Origin: Anderseniella sp.
Lineage (GTDB): Bacteria; Pseudomonadota; Alphaproteobacteria; Rhizobiales; Aestuariivirgaceae
Direction of reading: 5' to 3'
NCBI GenBank assembly: GCA_028289645.1
Contig: JANQOK010000017.1
Coordinates: 372,001 to 436,000 of the forward strand
DNA: 64,000 nt
The position numbers and the translations under genes were made by a program. This document shows, piece by piece, positions 63,183 to 64,000 of the stretch. The notes beneath the pieces were generated by a model that saw only the letters and a program-made list of their open reading frames with translations, had not been told where the DNA came from and did no database searches. Position 1 is the first letter of the stretch. Each line of letters starts with the position of its first letter.

Positions 63183-64000
63183 TCATCTGGCGGGTTCCAT
63201 GCTCATCAATGCCGCATTACCGCCAGATGCGGTGGTGTCAACGGACACCACCCGTTCGGTGGCAAACTGCGCAAGGTAATGCGGCCCGCCCGCTTTTGGT
63301 CCGGTGCCGGACAAGCCTTCGCCTCCGAACGGTTGCGAGCCGACAACGGCGCCGATCTGGTTGCGGTTGACATACATGTTGCCGACCCGAACCTGTCGCT
63401 GGATCTGTTCGATCGTGTCCTCAACCCGTGAGTGCACGCCCAGCGTGAGGCCGTAACCGGTGTCGTTGAGCGCCTGGCAGACCTGATCGAGCTTGTCGGC
63501 CTGGTATTCGATCACATGCAGGCAAGGGCCGAACACCTCTTCATGCAGCGGAGCCAGCGACTCCAGCGCATAGACGCCGGGCGTGACAAAAGTGCCGGCC
63601 TTGCACTCAGCTGGCATCGAAAGGTCAATCAGGGTTTGCGCCTCGCGCGCCATGCGGGCCTTGTGGGCCTCCAGACGCTCGCGGGCCTCTTCATCGATAA
63701 CCGGCCCTACATCAGTCGAATAATCGAGCGGATCGCCGACTTTCAACTCACGGACGGCACCGCATAGCATGTCGATAGTTCGTTTCGCCGCGTCTTCCTG
63801 GACGAACAGAAGGCGGGCTGCGGAACATCGCTGGCCGGCGGAATCAAAGGCCGACAGGACCAGGTCGCGGACGGCCTGCTCCGGCAAGGCGGACGAGTCG
63901 ACAATCATCGCGTTCATGCCTCCGGTCTCGGCAATGAGCGGCAGGATTGGCCCGGTCCGGGCAGCCAGGCTCCGGTTTATGATATGCGCGGTCTGGGTCG
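63183..64000 (-). CDS. putA: Proline utilisation protein PutA, C-terminal part (runs off the right edge)
   Basis: The frame is open from the right edge (codons before a Met at 63917 read RTGPILPLIAETGGMNAMIVDSSALPEQ) to the stop at 63183. This is the P5C/aldehyde dehydrogenase domain of PutA. The catalytic Cys is in SAFDSAGQRCSAARLLFVQED; the NAD-binding and C-terminal pieces are FGPCLHVIEYQADKLDQVCQALNDTGYGLTLGVHSRVEDT and NQIGAVVGSQPFGGEGLSGTGPKAGGPHYLAQFATERVVSVDTTASGGNAALM. PutA oxidises proline to glutamate. The protein seems to end soon after this domain, so a long C-terminal extension is absent. Confidence 0.93.
   Translation of the reverse strand, partial: TQTAHIINRSLAARTGPILPLIAETGGMNAMIVDSSALPEQAVRDLVLSAFDSAGQRCSAARLLFVQEDAAKRTIDMLCGAVRELKVGDPLDYSTDVGPVIDEEARERLEAHKARMAREAQTLIDLSMPAECKAGTFVTPGVYALESLAPLHEEVFGPCLHVIEYQADKLDQVCQALNDTGYGLTLGVHSRVEDTIEQIQRQVRVGNMYVNRNQIGAVVGSQPFGGEGLSGTGPKAGGPHYLAQFATERVVSVDTTASGGNAALMSMEPAR

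Overview
The window comes from an alphaproteobacterium, most likely of the order Hyphomicrobiales (Rhizobiales). The evidence is gene content and order: a divK-pleD operon beside a DUF3572 gene, an EipB (DUF1849) envelope protein, an ExoR-like Sel1 protein, clpS-clpA with a phasin, a DinB with an N-terminal zinc ribbon, and the run pyrB-pyrC'-plsY-dprA-topA-rnr-DUF983-NUDIX-rpmG. The genus is not identifiable by eye. No rRNA, complete tRNA or CRISPR array was found.

Bases 1-8,610 are the integrase end of an integrated mobile element that runs off the left edge (prophage, or phage-inducible-island-like satellite). All its genes point left: a GTG-started P4-type tyrosine integrase, a 480-residue protein of unknown function, an AlpA-like regulator with a TTG start, two tiny proteins, a DnaB-type helicase, a winged-helix replication protein, three small proteins, and the start of a very large phage-type protein. 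From the 59-residue gene to the 72-residue gene every junction is an ATGA overlap. The non-coding DNA is rich in symmetric sites: a cluster of CCCAA/TTGGG half-sites before alpA, a nested inverted repeat after int, three TGAAC repeats phased at 10 bp, a segment matching the 3' end of a tRNA-Ser (candidate att core), and two CACAA-N4-TTGTG inverted repeats.

Bases 8,670-12,530 are accessory: a TupA-like ATP-grasp enzyme, a tandem-winged-helix HxlR-type regulator divergent from a VOC-fold protein with a palindromic operator between them, a GFA-family protein and an autotransporter-type beta-barrel.

From 12.7 kb on the DNA is core-like. 12.7-25.5 kb: a SPOR envelope protein, argS, dgt, erpA, a PAN-domain protein with three Cys-rich repeats, xthA, an ExoR-like protein, a DUF898 membrane protein with an M48 peptidase, and two small envelope proteins. 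25.5-40.7 kb: gatCA, ruvX, a transporter, pyrimidine genes (including a dihydroorotase homologue lacking its metal-binding histidines), plsY, dprA, topA, rnr and rpmG. 41.1-48.3 kb: pleD-divK, and an operon of HAD, ROK kinase, PcaB/PurB-type lyase, dinB and cysteine hydrolase. 48.3-64 kb: eipB, a 2-hydroxyacid dehydrogenase, RidA, GDPD, GNAT and HIT proteins, azlCD, clpAS, a phasin with a well-defined repressed promoter, a D,D-carboxypeptidase with a SPOR domain, DnaJ and VWA proteins, a cupin, a serine hydrolase and the C-terminal part of putA at the right edge.
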